Origin: a halophilic archaeon J07HX64
Lineage (GTDB): Archaea > Halobacteriota > Halobacteria > Halobacteriales > Haloarculaceae
Direction: 5' to 3'
DNA length: 11,930 bases
Assembly: GCA_000416085.1 (NCBI GenBank)
Contig: KE356579.1
Coordinates: 2,363,813-2,375,742, forward strand
The notes below the pieces were generated by a model, which was not told the origin of the DNA, did not search any database, and saw only the letters and a program-made list of their open reading frames with translations. Made by a program: the position numbers and the translations under genes. Of this stretch, positions 6,251-11,930 are shown one piece after another (position 1 is the first letter of the stretch; every line of letters begins with the position of its first letter).

Positions 6251-7183
6251 TCAGGTGTGGCGGTCGATCAGGGTGTCGGCGGTACGCTCCCACTCCTCGT
6301 CCTCGAAGTACCGTCCGGCGAGGGGGTCCTCGGGCATCTCGCCGGTGGCACGCTTCTCCTCGCCGTAGGAGGGTCGTTCGTCCCTGTAGAACCGTCCGGT
6401 CAGCACCTCACCCTCGTAGAGCCGGGTCTCGGCCTCGTACATCGCCTCACCGGCCTCCTTTCGGTTCGTGACGTCGAACTCGAACTCGTCGTCGTCCTGG
6501 ATATCGGTGTAGGGGACGTACTCTCTCGCGTCCTTGTTCCAGGTTGGACACTGCGTGAGGAAGTCGATGTGTGCGAACCCGTCGTGTTCGACCGCCTCGG
6601 CGAGGATCTCCTGTGCCTGCCGGGGGTTGGTCGCGGCCGTTCGGGCGATGTAGGAGGCCCCGGACGCGAGCGCGAGCGAGAGCGGCCGGACCGGCGCCTT
6701 CGCGCTGCCGGAGGGCTGGGTCTTTGACTTGTGGCCCTTCGGGCTGGTGGGGGAGGTCTGGCCCTTTGTCAGCCCGAATATCTCGTTGTTGAACACGATG
6801 TAGGTCATATCGTGGTTCTCGCGGGCGGTGTGCATGAAGTGGTTGCCACCGATGCCGTAGCCGTCACCGTCACCGCCGGCGGCGACCACCTCCAGACCGG
6901 GGTTCGCGAGTTTGGCCGCCCGGGCAACCGGCAATGCACGCCCGTGAATCGAGTGGTAGCCGTAGCTCTCGAAGTAACTGGAGAGCTTGCCCGAACAGCC
7001 GATGCCGGTGACGAGCAACACCTCCGCGGGTGTGCGCCCCACCTCGGGCATCGCCCCCTTCAGCGCCTTCAGCACGGCAAAGTCACCACAGCCCGGACAC
7101 CACGTCGGCTGTGGCTCGACACCGGGTGTGAACTCCTTTTTTGTCGCCTCGCGGTCGGCCCCGATCGCCGAGAACGAGGTCAT
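6251..7183 (-). CDS. porB: 2-oxoacid (pyruvate):ferredoxin oxidoreductase, beta subunit
   Basis: 310 residues, the thiamine-diphosphate-binding subunit. Together with PorA it oxidatively decarboxylates a 2-oxoacid to the acyl-CoA while reducing ferredoxin, the archaeal replacement for pyruvate dehydrogenase. Visible features: WCPGCGDF (28-35), GIGCSGKLSSY (60-70), the TPP/Mg motif GGDGDGYGIGGNHF (103-116) and NNEIFGLTKGQTSPTS (132-147). Length and sequence fit the haloarchaeal PorB form rather than KorB. The first candidate ATG at 7213 is rejected: the family begins at MTSFSAIG, and a strong GGAGGTG lies 7 nt before the ATG at 7183. Its start overlaps by 4 nt (ATGA) the stop of a 36-codon frame that fills the gap after porA. 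Confidence 0.95.
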   Translation of the reverse strand: MTSFSAIGADREATKKEFTPGVEPQPTWCPGCGDFAVLKALKGAMPEVGRTPAEVLLVTGIGCSGKLSSYFESYGYHSIHGRALPVARAAKLANPGLEVVAAGGDGDGYGIGGNHFMHTARENHDMTYIVFNNEIFGLTKGQTSPTSPKGHKSKTQPSGSAKAPVRPLSLALASGASYIARTAATNPRQAQEILAEAVEHDGFAHIDFLTQCPTWNKDAREYVPYTDIQDDDEFEFDVTNRKEAGEAMYEAETRLYEGEVLTGRFYRDERPSYGEEKRATGEMPEDPLAGRYFEDEEWERTADTLIDRHT

Positions 7184-7290
7184 ACGCCCGCACCTCCGAT
7201 GTGTGTGTCGCACTGGTCGTCTGGCTGTCCCTCAGGTCGTGGTGTTCGTGTGTCTGTCATCTGTGTCGGTGTGGGTGTGCGTGTAGACAT
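7180..7290 (-). CDS. 36-residue frame bridging porA and porB (possible microprotein)
   Basis: On the minus strand an ATG starts one base after the porA stop (TGA-G-ATG) and the frame runs 36 codons to a TGA that overlaps the porB ATG by 4 nt. The product begins MSTRTPTPTQMTDTRTPRP and continues with EGQPDDQCDTHIGGAGV. AGGTGA lies just upstream, inside the porA 3' end, as a possible ribosome-binding site. Against it being a real protein: all eight Thr codons are ACA, unlike the ACC/ACG use of neighbouring genes; the DNA is a CA-rich low-complexity stretch; and the product matches no family I know. It may serve only to couple translation of porA and porB. Confidence 0.35.
   Translation of the reverse strand: MSTRTPTPTQMTDTRTPRPEGQPDDQCDTHIGGAGV
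7191..7197 (-). promoter_or_regulatory. Ribosome-binding site of porB
   Basis: GGAGGTG on the minus strand, 7 nt before the ATG at 7183. Strong Shine-Dalgarno sites are uncommon in front of haloarchaeal first genes but usual inside operons. It decides the porB start and supports porA-porB co-transcription. Confidence 0.75.
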
Positions 7291-7291
7291 C

Positions 7292-9178
7292 TCAGTCACC
7301 TGTTGTTCGCTGCAGTTCGACGTTGCCCGAGGGCTCGTCGCCGTCGATGGTCGACTCGAACCCCTCGACGATCTCGCCCGGTTCGAACGTCTCGCCGTCG
7401 TACTTGAGGAGGCTGGACATCGTCGAGCCGAAGCGGCCGAGTTCCTTCTGTGTGAGTCCGCGGAACTGTGCCGTTGCGTTCATCTCGACGACGAGACACT
7501 CCTCGACGCCGGACAGGAACCCGGCAACATCCCGCTCGGGGTACGGCATGAGGTCGCTGACGCCCATCGCGTGGACATCGCGACCGGACGCTCGCAGGCG
7601 GTCGACAGCCTCGAAGACGGTATCCTGATTGCTGCCCCAGGTGAGGATGCCGTGGGTTGCCTCGTCGGGCCCGTGGCGTGTCTGGTGGCCGGCCTCGTCG
7701 AGTTCGTCACGGATTGCATCGAGTTTGGAGAGTCGGCGGTCCATCTGTGCCTTCCGGTTACCGGGGTCCTCGCTGATGTGGCCGACCGGCATTGATTCGT
7801 TGCCCGTCGCGAGAAAGCGGCCACCCTCCTGACCGGGCACCGACCGCGGGACGACACCGTCCTCGCCGTCGTGTGCGTAGCGGGTGTACTTGCCGGCGGC
7901 GTCGTGGGCCGCATCCGCGAGGTCGTCCTCGGTTAGCACCGACCCCGGGTCGGGGGCGGGTTCGCGGTCGAAGTGACCGGTCGAGACCGACCGCATCTCG
8001 CCGCCGAGTTTCTGGTCGTACAGCAGGATACCCGGGAGTTGGTAGTCGTAGGCGAGTCGGAACAGTTCGCGGGTCTGGTCGTACGCCTCCGTCAGGTTAC
8101 CCGGCGCGATGACGACCCGACAGGAGTCCCCCTGACTGGTGTACAGCACGTGCTCGAGGTCGGCCTGCTCGGTCTTCGTCGGGAGCCCCGTCGAGGGACC
8201 GGCCCGCATCGCCTCGACCAGCACAATCGGTGTCTCGGTCATCTCTGCCAGCCCCAGCGGCTCGCTCATCAGTGCGAACCCACCGCCGGAGGAGCCCGAC
8301 ATCGCCTTTACGCCCGTGTGTGAGGCCCCGATGGCGAGCGCCGCCGCCGCTATCTCGTCCTCGACCTGCTCGGAGATACCGCCAAACCGGGGCAGGTTCT
8401 GTGACATGATAGTGAACACGTCCGTCCACGGCGTCATCGGGTAGCCGGAGATGAACCGGCAACCGGAGTCGAGTGCGGCGTACGCGATGGCGTTCGACCC
8501 GCTCATCATCGCCTGCTCGGTCCCGTGGTCACCCTCCGGTACCCGCAGGTTGTGCTCGGTTTCGAGCGCAGCGGCCCGCTCGTACGCCTCCTCCAGCACC
8601 GCCAGGTTCGCCTCCATCACGTCGCCGCCCATCGCCTCGCGGATCAGCGTCTCGAAGTAGGCGGTGTCCATGTCGAGCAGCGCGGCCGTCGCCCCGACGC
8701 CAGCGGTGTTTCGCATCACCTCGCGACCGTGGTCGCGGGCGAGACCCCGCAGGTCCATCGGGTAGACGTGCCAGTTGTTCTCGGCGGCCCGCTCAGCGAG
8801 CTCTGTCTCCGCGACAGTCTCCTCGTCGAGCAGACCGCTGTCGTAGACGATGACACCGTTCTCGTTGAGATCGTCGAGCTGTTCTACCAGTGGTTTTATC
8901 CGCTCGTTGCCGTAGTAGGCATCCTCGTTCGGGTTGCGCGCGAAACTGTCACCCAGCGCCAGCAGGAAATTAAACCCGTCTCCGCGGGAGCGAACCGGCT
9001 CGTCTGCCGCCCGCACCTCGACGTACGTGTGCCCGCCGCGTATCCGCGAGGGGTAGTGACGATGCGTGAACACGTGCAACCCGGCCCGCATCAGCGCCTT
9101 CGCGAAGTTCTGACTCGTCGAGTCGATGCCGTCACCGGAACCGCCGGCGATGCGCCACATCAGGCTCGAGTCTATCAT
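7292..9178 (-). CDS. porA: 2-oxoacid (pyruvate):ferredoxin oxidoreductase, fused gamma-alpha subunit
   Basis: 628 residues, about the size of halobacterial PorA. The N-terminal gamma-type domain (about 1-190) carries WRIAGGSGDGIDSTSQNF (8-25) and SRIRGGHTYVEVR (44-56). The alpha-type pyrimidine-binding domain follows from about 225 (GSNAIAYAALDSG, FISGYPMTPWTD at 242-253, KAMSGSSGGGFALMSEPLG at 291-309). A C-terminal transketolase-like domain (GILTWGSNQDTVFEAVDRL, then LMPYP) lies near 520-560. GGSGDGIDSTSQ separates it from the KorA form, which as I recall reads GEAGDGIDSTG, so pyruvate is the likely substrate, though this is inferred. It is the first gene of the unit. A TATA-like AATTACTTA at about 9200-9208 fits a leaderless start at 9178. 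Confidence 0.95.
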   Translation of the reverse strand: MIDSSLMWRIAGGSGDGIDSTSQNFAKALMRAGLHVFTHRHYPSRIRGGHTYVEVRAADEPVRSRGDGFNFLLALGDSFARNPNEDAYYGNERIKPLVEQLDDLNENGVIVYDSGLLDEETVAETELAERAAENNWHVYPMDLRGLARDHGREVMRNTAGVGATAALLDMDTAYFETLIREAMGGDVMEANLAVLEEAYERAAALETEHNLRVPEGDHGTEQAMMSGSNAIAYAALDSGCRFISGYPMTPWTDVFTIMSQNLPRFGGISEQVEDEIAAAALAIGASHTGVKAMSGSSGGGFALMSEPLGLAEMTETPIVLVEAMRAGPSTGLPTKTEQADLEHVLYTSQGDSCRVVIAPGNLTEAYDQTRELFRLAYDYQLPGILLYDQKLGGEMRSVSTGHFDREPAPDPGSVLTEDDLADAAHDAAGKYTRYAHDGEDGVVPRSVPGQEGGRFLATGNESMPVGHISEDPGNRKAQMDRRLSKLDAIRDELDEAGHQTRHGPDEATHGILTWGSNQDTVFEAVDRLRASGRDVHAMGVSDLMPYPERDVAGFLSGVEECLVVEMNATAQFRGLTQKELGRFGSTMSSLLKYDGETFEPGEIVEGFESTIDGDEPSGNVELQRTTGD

Positions 9179-9198
9179 GATTTTCCATCCAGAATTGG

Positions 9199-9210
9199 TA
9201 AGTAATTCAT
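9199..9210 (-). promoter_or_regulatory. Probable TATA box of porA
   Basis: The minus strand reads ATGAATTACTTA, 21-32 nt before the porA ATG at 9178. It is the most AT-rich point of the upstream region. The rest of the upstream gap (9211-9264) shows nothing else. Confidence 0.4.
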
Positions 9211-9264
9211 AACTACGCTATGCCGGGCAGTAACTAAAGACTTGCTGCGGCGTGCAGCCGTGGC

Positions 9265-9475
9265 TCACATCGGGCCGAGGGCGGCAATCGGCTCCCGGGC
9301 GGGTGACCGGTCTCCAGCAGGACTGGCCGTCTGCGCTGGCTGGATCCGTTCGGCCGGGAAACCGCGGCAGCACCTACCCGGATAGCTCCTCCGGGAGTCG
9401 GATGAGTGCGTCGGTGGCGACACGTCGGACAGCCCCGTGGTCGTGGTCACGGGGTTTCTGGAGGTCCGGGATCGC
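9265..9475 (-). pseudogene. Fragments of a decayed HEAT-repeat (PBS-lyase-like) gene
   Basis: Two pieces resemble HEAT repeats but lie in different frames and have no own start. From 9472 to the TAG at 9374 the minus strand reads IPDLQKP, then RDHDHGAVRRVATDALIRL and PEELSG, the typical pattern of D-x-D-x-x-VRR-x-A-x-x-AL. From about 9321 to the TGA at 9265, in another frame, it reads PAGDRSPAREPIAALGPM. The first piece overlaps the last 9 codons of the winged-helix gene in a shifted frame. This suggests the 3' end of a former HEAT-repeat gene fused by deletion to the neighbouring regulator. Haloarchaea carry many HEAT-repeat genes, so the source is plausible, but the pieces are short and the call is uncertain. 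Confidence 0.35.
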
Positions 9476-9815
9476 CGGGCGCTGGTTCCTCCGCGATGGC
9501 AACGACCGCTCGTGCGATCTTCTTTCCGGCACTGCTCAACCGGTAGCCGCCCTCGGTCTGTCGAACGAACTGAGGTGTGAGCTTCGAGAGGTGGTAGTCG
9601 AACCGACCGTTGTCCGTGATATCGGCACGCCGACGGACCTCGGAGAACGACATCGTCGTCGGATTGCCGTAGAGGTCGTCGTATCTATCGAACGCACCGG
9701 CTCGCCACAGGATGCGGACGATATCCAGCCGTGTTTCGTCGCCCAGGACCGCGAATGCGTCCTCCGGTGACATGCCATCCAGACTGATCTCTGGTGTCAG
9801 ACGAGTACCACCCAT
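9447..9815 (-). CDS. ArsR-type winged helix-turn-helix regulator, short
   Basis: 122 residues. SPEDAFAVLGDETRLDIVRILWRAG (16-40) is the usual start of haloarchaeal ArsR-like winged-helix domains. A helix with MSFSEVRRRADITDNGRFDYHLSKL (55-79) follows as the DNA-recognition part. The wing FVRQTEGGYRLSSAGKKIARAV (83-104) completes the domain. Larger relatives often continue after AGxxxxRAV with a C-terminal part, but here only a Pro-rich tail (EEPAPGDPGPPETP) remains, so the protein may be truncated. The frame is open 18 codons upstream. The ATG at 9815 is chosen because a TATA-like TTTATT (9840-9845) lies 25-30 nt before it. No cysteine metal site is visible. It is upstream of porA in the same direction, so it might regulate that operon, but this is a guess. 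Confidence 0.85.
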   Translation of the reverse strand: MGGTRLTPEISLDGMSPEDAFAVLGDETRLDIVRILWRAGAFDRYDDLYGNPTTMSFSEVRRRADITDNGRFDYHLSKLTPQFVRQTEGGYRLSSAGKKIARAVVAIAEEPAPGDPGPPETP

Positions 9816-9838
9816 ACCGGTAATGTACGTGTGCCGTT

Positions 9839-9848
9839 GAATAAACCT
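9839..9848 (-). promoter_or_regulatory. TATA box of the winged-helix gene
   Basis: The minus strand reads GGTTTATTC, with the core 25-30 nt before the ATG at 9815, indicating a leaderless or nearly leaderless transcript. Confidence 0.55.
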
Positions 9849-9855
9849 ATTCCCG

Positions 9856-9903
9856 GTCGAAAATAACAAACATACGAGTTTATCGACGGTCCCGGGTCAC
9901 CCG
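9856..9903 (-). terminator. Possible terminator of the PUA-domain gene
   Basis: Beyond the stop at 9915 the minus strand has the small palindrome CGGGTGACCCG followed, about 20 nt later, by the T-rich TGTTTGTTATTTT (9861-9873). This is suitable for U-tract termination before the promoter of the next gene. Confidence 0.35.
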
Positions 9904-9914
9904 TCTGTGGGGCA

Positions 9915-10406
9915 TCACACTACGAGTTCATAGAGTTCGTCGCCGACGTGGTGGATAGACTCGACGACACGGCCCTGGTCACCGGTCATCTCGGTCCCGT
10001 CGACCAGCGCCCGGCCGATGGCGAGGGACTTGCCGTGGCTCTCCTCGTTTATCGTCACCAGGTCACCCGCGCTGATGTCCTCGTCGGCCGCGACGATACC
10101 CGGACGCATCACGTCCGCGCCGTTCGAGACGAACCCCACCGCTCCGGCGTCGACGGTCACGAGATGCTCCGCCGGCGGGTACTCGTTTGCCCCCTGGACA
10201 GTGAGAAACGGCTCTCTGCCGTCCTCGTCCTCGACGTACAGCACGAGCGGGTCACCGTCGACCAGCACGATGTCCCGCTCGCCCGCTGTCAGTTCCACGT
10301 TCTCGAACGTGTCGGCGTCGATCTCGACACCGAGTCTCTCTGCGAGTTCGTCCTGTATCTCCGCCACCGCGTCCGAGCGCAGATGATGACGCGATTTGAC
10401 CTCCAT
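9915..10406 (-). CDS. PUA-domain RNA-binding protein (archaeal MCTS1-like)
   Basis: 163 residues. The N-terminal part (MEVKSRHHLRSDAVAEIQDE, then VELTAGERDIVLVDGDPLVLYVE) resembles the pre-PUA domain of archaeal proteins related to eukaryotic MCT-1 (MCTS1). The PUA domain covers about 82-158, with VTVDAGAVGFVSNGADVMRPG (83-103), ISAGDLVTINEESHGKSLAIG and a final VVESIHHVGDELYEL. PUA domains bind structured RNA such as tRNA or rRNA. Eukaryotic relatives work with DENR in ribosome recycling or re-initiation, but the archaeal role is not settled. It lies downstream of the Rsm22-family gene in the same direction with a 184-nt gap and has its own TATA-like box. GAGGT touches the ATG directly, too close to act as a normal ribosome-binding site. 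Confidence 0.92.
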   Translation of the reverse strand: MEVKSRHHLRSDAVAEIQDELAERLGVEIDADTFENVELTAGERDIVLVDGDPLVLYVEDEDGREPFLTVQGANEYPPAEHLVTVDAGAVGFVSNGADVMRPGIVAADEDISAGDLVTINEESHGKSLAIGRALVDGTEMTGDQGRVVESIHHVGDELYELVV

Positions 10407-10427
10407 ACCTCACATCTCGTGAGCGGG

Positions 10428-10438
10428 AAACATAAGCC
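10428..10438 (-). promoter_or_regulatory. TATA box of the PUA-domain gene
   Basis: The minus strand reads GGCTTATGTTT, with the core 25-30 nt before the ATG at 10406, suiting a leaderless transcript. The rest of the 10407-10590 gap is G+C-rich and shows no gene or RNA that I can recognise. Confidence 0.5.
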
Positions 10439-10590
10439 CGACCGTTTGTCTCTCCGAGAACCGGGACCTGACCACCTGCGATCGGCCGCCGGTGCGGTGA
10501 CCCGCGGCCACGGTGCGACGAGTGACGCGCGGCGTTTCGCGAGCAACTGCCGGTGTGGCTGTCAGGCGATACAACCGGCCGTCGGCGCGC

Positions 10591-11930
10591 TCACGCCGGG
10601 ATACGGTCCACGATAGTCTCGCTGTCGACAACGAGATTGTACGCACCCTCGTCGTCGTTCCAGAGCACGAGTGTGTTCTCGATGGCCAGCAGGTCGCCGT
10701 AGTCGGCCGCGAGGAGGGCGTTGTTCAGCGTCGACTGCTCGGTGAGCACGACAAAGTGGTCGATCTGCTGGCTGCCGTCACCGACCAGAAAGAGCGGGTT
10801 CCCGCCGGCCGAGAGGTCGGGGCTCAGTTTGACCGCGACACAGTCCACCCGCTCGGTGACGTGGCGCTCGCTCGTGGCGAGTTTCGCCACCCGTCCCCGG
10901 TCGGGTCGGAACGCGACAGCCTGCTCGCCGTCGAGACGCAACACGGAGTAGGCATACTGCACAGAGACGTTGGCGAACTCGCCGTCACCCGGCCGTCGTG
11001 GCGGGTCGTCGTCCCCGGTCCTGCGCAGGTCGTCTGAACGACCCTCGCCGGTAGCTCTGTCTGGTGTTCCGGGTCGCTCACCGGGGGTCCGTTCGCCCCC
11101 GTCGAGTCGGCGCTGGAACGCCGGGGTGTCGAGTCGTGACTCACGGGCAAACGACCAGGAGGTGCTCGCGGGTCGTTCGTGGGGCCAGAGCCTGACCGTC
11201 GGCGCGTACACCCCTGCGTCGGTCCGTTTCTCGACGGTTCGCTCCACCTCGCGCAGACCGGTCGCGGTGTTGCGGTCAGCGGGGGCGAGCGCCACCACCG
11301 ACCCCTCGGGGTCGAGCCAGTCTGTCGCCCGGTCCATCTGCTCGGCGGGCTCCTCAAGCTCCGAGAGTACGTTCGCGAACAGCACGAGGTCGAACCCATC
11401 ACTCGACGGGTCGAACGCCTCGACACGCTCACGATGGACCGTCGTGTGGACGTTGCGCCCGGTTTCGGCGAGCAGCGCCTCGAGCACCGCCGCCGAGGGG
11501 TCGCTCGGCTCGACGGCGTGGTACTCGACGAGCGTCTCGGAGTCGACAAACGCGGCCAGCCCCAGCGCGGGTCCACCGACCCCGGCACCAACGTCGAGCA
11601 CACGCAGACGTCGCGGCAGGAGTCCGGCCTCCGCGAGGTCCGCCAGCACGTACTGGACGGCCGCAAAGTACGACGGCAGGTGATACACCGCGTAGCCGAG
11701 CGCCGTCACCTCATCGTAGGTGACGGTCCCGCCCGCGAGATACTGCTGTTTGAAATCCCGGACCGTCGAGCGCAGGCGCGCCCCAGACTCACCGTCCGGC
11801 CAGTCGACACCGAACCGCTCGACGAGCAGGTCCTGGACGGCCTGCTCGACACCGGACGGGAGGGTTTCGACACCGTCGAGGCGGTTCTCGACCGGCCTCT
11901 CGGGCACCGGTTCGAAGCGGCCGTCCTCGC
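10591..11930 (-). CDS. Rsm22-family ribosome-assembly methyltransferase-like protein (5' end outside the window)
   Basis: At least 445 residues. The frame is open to the window edge, and the residues before the first GTG (11907), EDGRFEPVPE, look like genuine family sequence, so the true start is beyond 11930. Counting from that GTG: a helical region with YDEVTALGYAVYHLPSYFA (64-82), the SAM-binding motif LRVLDVGAGVGGPALGL (101-117), YHAVEPSDPS (129-138) and FDLVLFANVLSEL (172-184) of a Rossmann methyltransferase fold. A charged low-complexity linker (about 270-310) follows, then a C-terminal beta-rich region. Relatives (yeast Rsm22, human METTL17) assist mitochondrial small-subunit assembly and carry Cys residues binding an iron-sulfur cluster. 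Here only one Cys (about 356) is visible, so the cluster site seems absent. Confidence 0.88.
   Translation of the reverse strand, partial: EDGRFEPVPERPVENRLDGVETLPSGVEQAVQDLLVERFGVDWPDGESGARLRSTVRDFKQQYLAGGTVTYDEVTALGYAVYHLPSYFAAVQYVLADLAEAGLLPRRLRVLDVGAGVGGPALGLAAFVDSETLVEYHAVEPSDPSAAVLEALLAETGRNVHTTVHRERVEAFDPSSDGFDLVLFANVLSELEEPAEQMDRATDWLDPEGSVVALAPADRNTATGLREVERTVEKRTDAGVYAPTVRLWPHERPASTSWSFARESRLDTPAFQRRLDGGERTPGERPGTPDRATGEGRSDDLRRTGDDDPPRRPGDGEFANVSVQYAYSVLRLDGEQAVAFRPDRGRVAKLATSERHVTERVDCVAVKLSPDLSAGGNPLFLVGDGSQQIDHFVVLTEQSTLNNALLAADYGDLLAIENTLVLWNDDEGAYNLVVDSETIVDRIPA

Noticed and set aside
7199..7290. GT/CA-rich tract as possible Z-DNA or microsatellite
   Set aside because: The alternation is irregular, and the stretch is better described by its position as the bridging frame between porA and porB.
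6731..7795. A 354-codon plus-strand frame opposite porB and porA
   Set aside because: It mirrors the reverse of two certain genes. Composition and lack of any motif mark it as a shadow frame.
9242..9384. Plus-strand reading with LRRAAVAHIG, also HEAT-like
   Set aside because: The match is a single short helix with a TTG start and an unrelated continuation. It is opposite in direction to the better HEAT-like pieces.
1..11930. tRNA, rRNA, CRISPR array or insertion sequence
   Set aside because: No cloverleaf-like sequence, regularly spaced direct repeats, transposase motifs or terminal inverted repeats were seen on reading both strands by eye. A computed search was not possible here.

Overview
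The window is from the chromosome of a halophilic archaeon (class Halobacteria). The evidence is high G+C, strongly acidic proteins, an archaeal RNA polymerase subunit, an archaeal diadenylate cyclase of the DacZ type, ferredoxin-dependent 2-oxoacid oxidoreductase genes, and TATA-like boxes about 25-30 nt upstream of ATG codons, as expected for leaderless haloarchaeal transcripts. The genus cannot be told from the sequence alone. Most of the window is conserved housekeeping sequence. Two stretches (about 1380-2170 and 9250-9480) look like decayed or acquired DNA.

Layout. 8-1003 (+): a membrane-anchored triple zinc-ribbon protein with a CAP-like outer domain. It converges on rpo11 (1016-1300, -). 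1301-2171: an AT-richer stretch with one small ORF of unknown function that may be secreted (1510-1857, +), a frameshifted calcium-loop remnant, and short tandem repeats. 2172-2390 (-): a small zinc-finger protein, divergent from mch (2490-3422, +). mch ends 6 nt from a small DUF5800-like gene (3429-3626, -). 3717-5314 (-): dacZ followed by an MscS-like channel with overlapping stop and start codons. Upstream of dacZ is a region with a perfect hairpin and a repeat. 5493-9178 (-): porA, porB and a CYTH-domain (cyaB) gene. The porA-porB gap is filled exactly by a 36-codon frame. 9265-9475 (-): fragments resembling HEAT repeats. 9447-9815 (-): a short ArsR-type winged-helix regulator. 9915-10406 (-): a PUA-domain RNA-binding protein. 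10591-11930 (-): an Rsm22-family ribosome-assembly methyltransferase cut by the window edge.

How the genes work together. porA/porB encode ferredoxin-linked oxidative decarboxylation of a 2-oxoacid, most likely pyruvate to acetyl-CoA. mch belongs to one-carbon folate/pterin metabolism. dacZ with the channel gene is a plausible c-di-AMP/osmotic-stress unit. rpo11, the PUA protein and the Rsm22-like protein belong to transcription, translation and ribosome maturation. No tRNA, rRNA, CRISPR array or intact insertion sequence is visible. The main unexplained items are the porA-porB bridging frame, the hairpin region before dacZ, and the two gene remnants.
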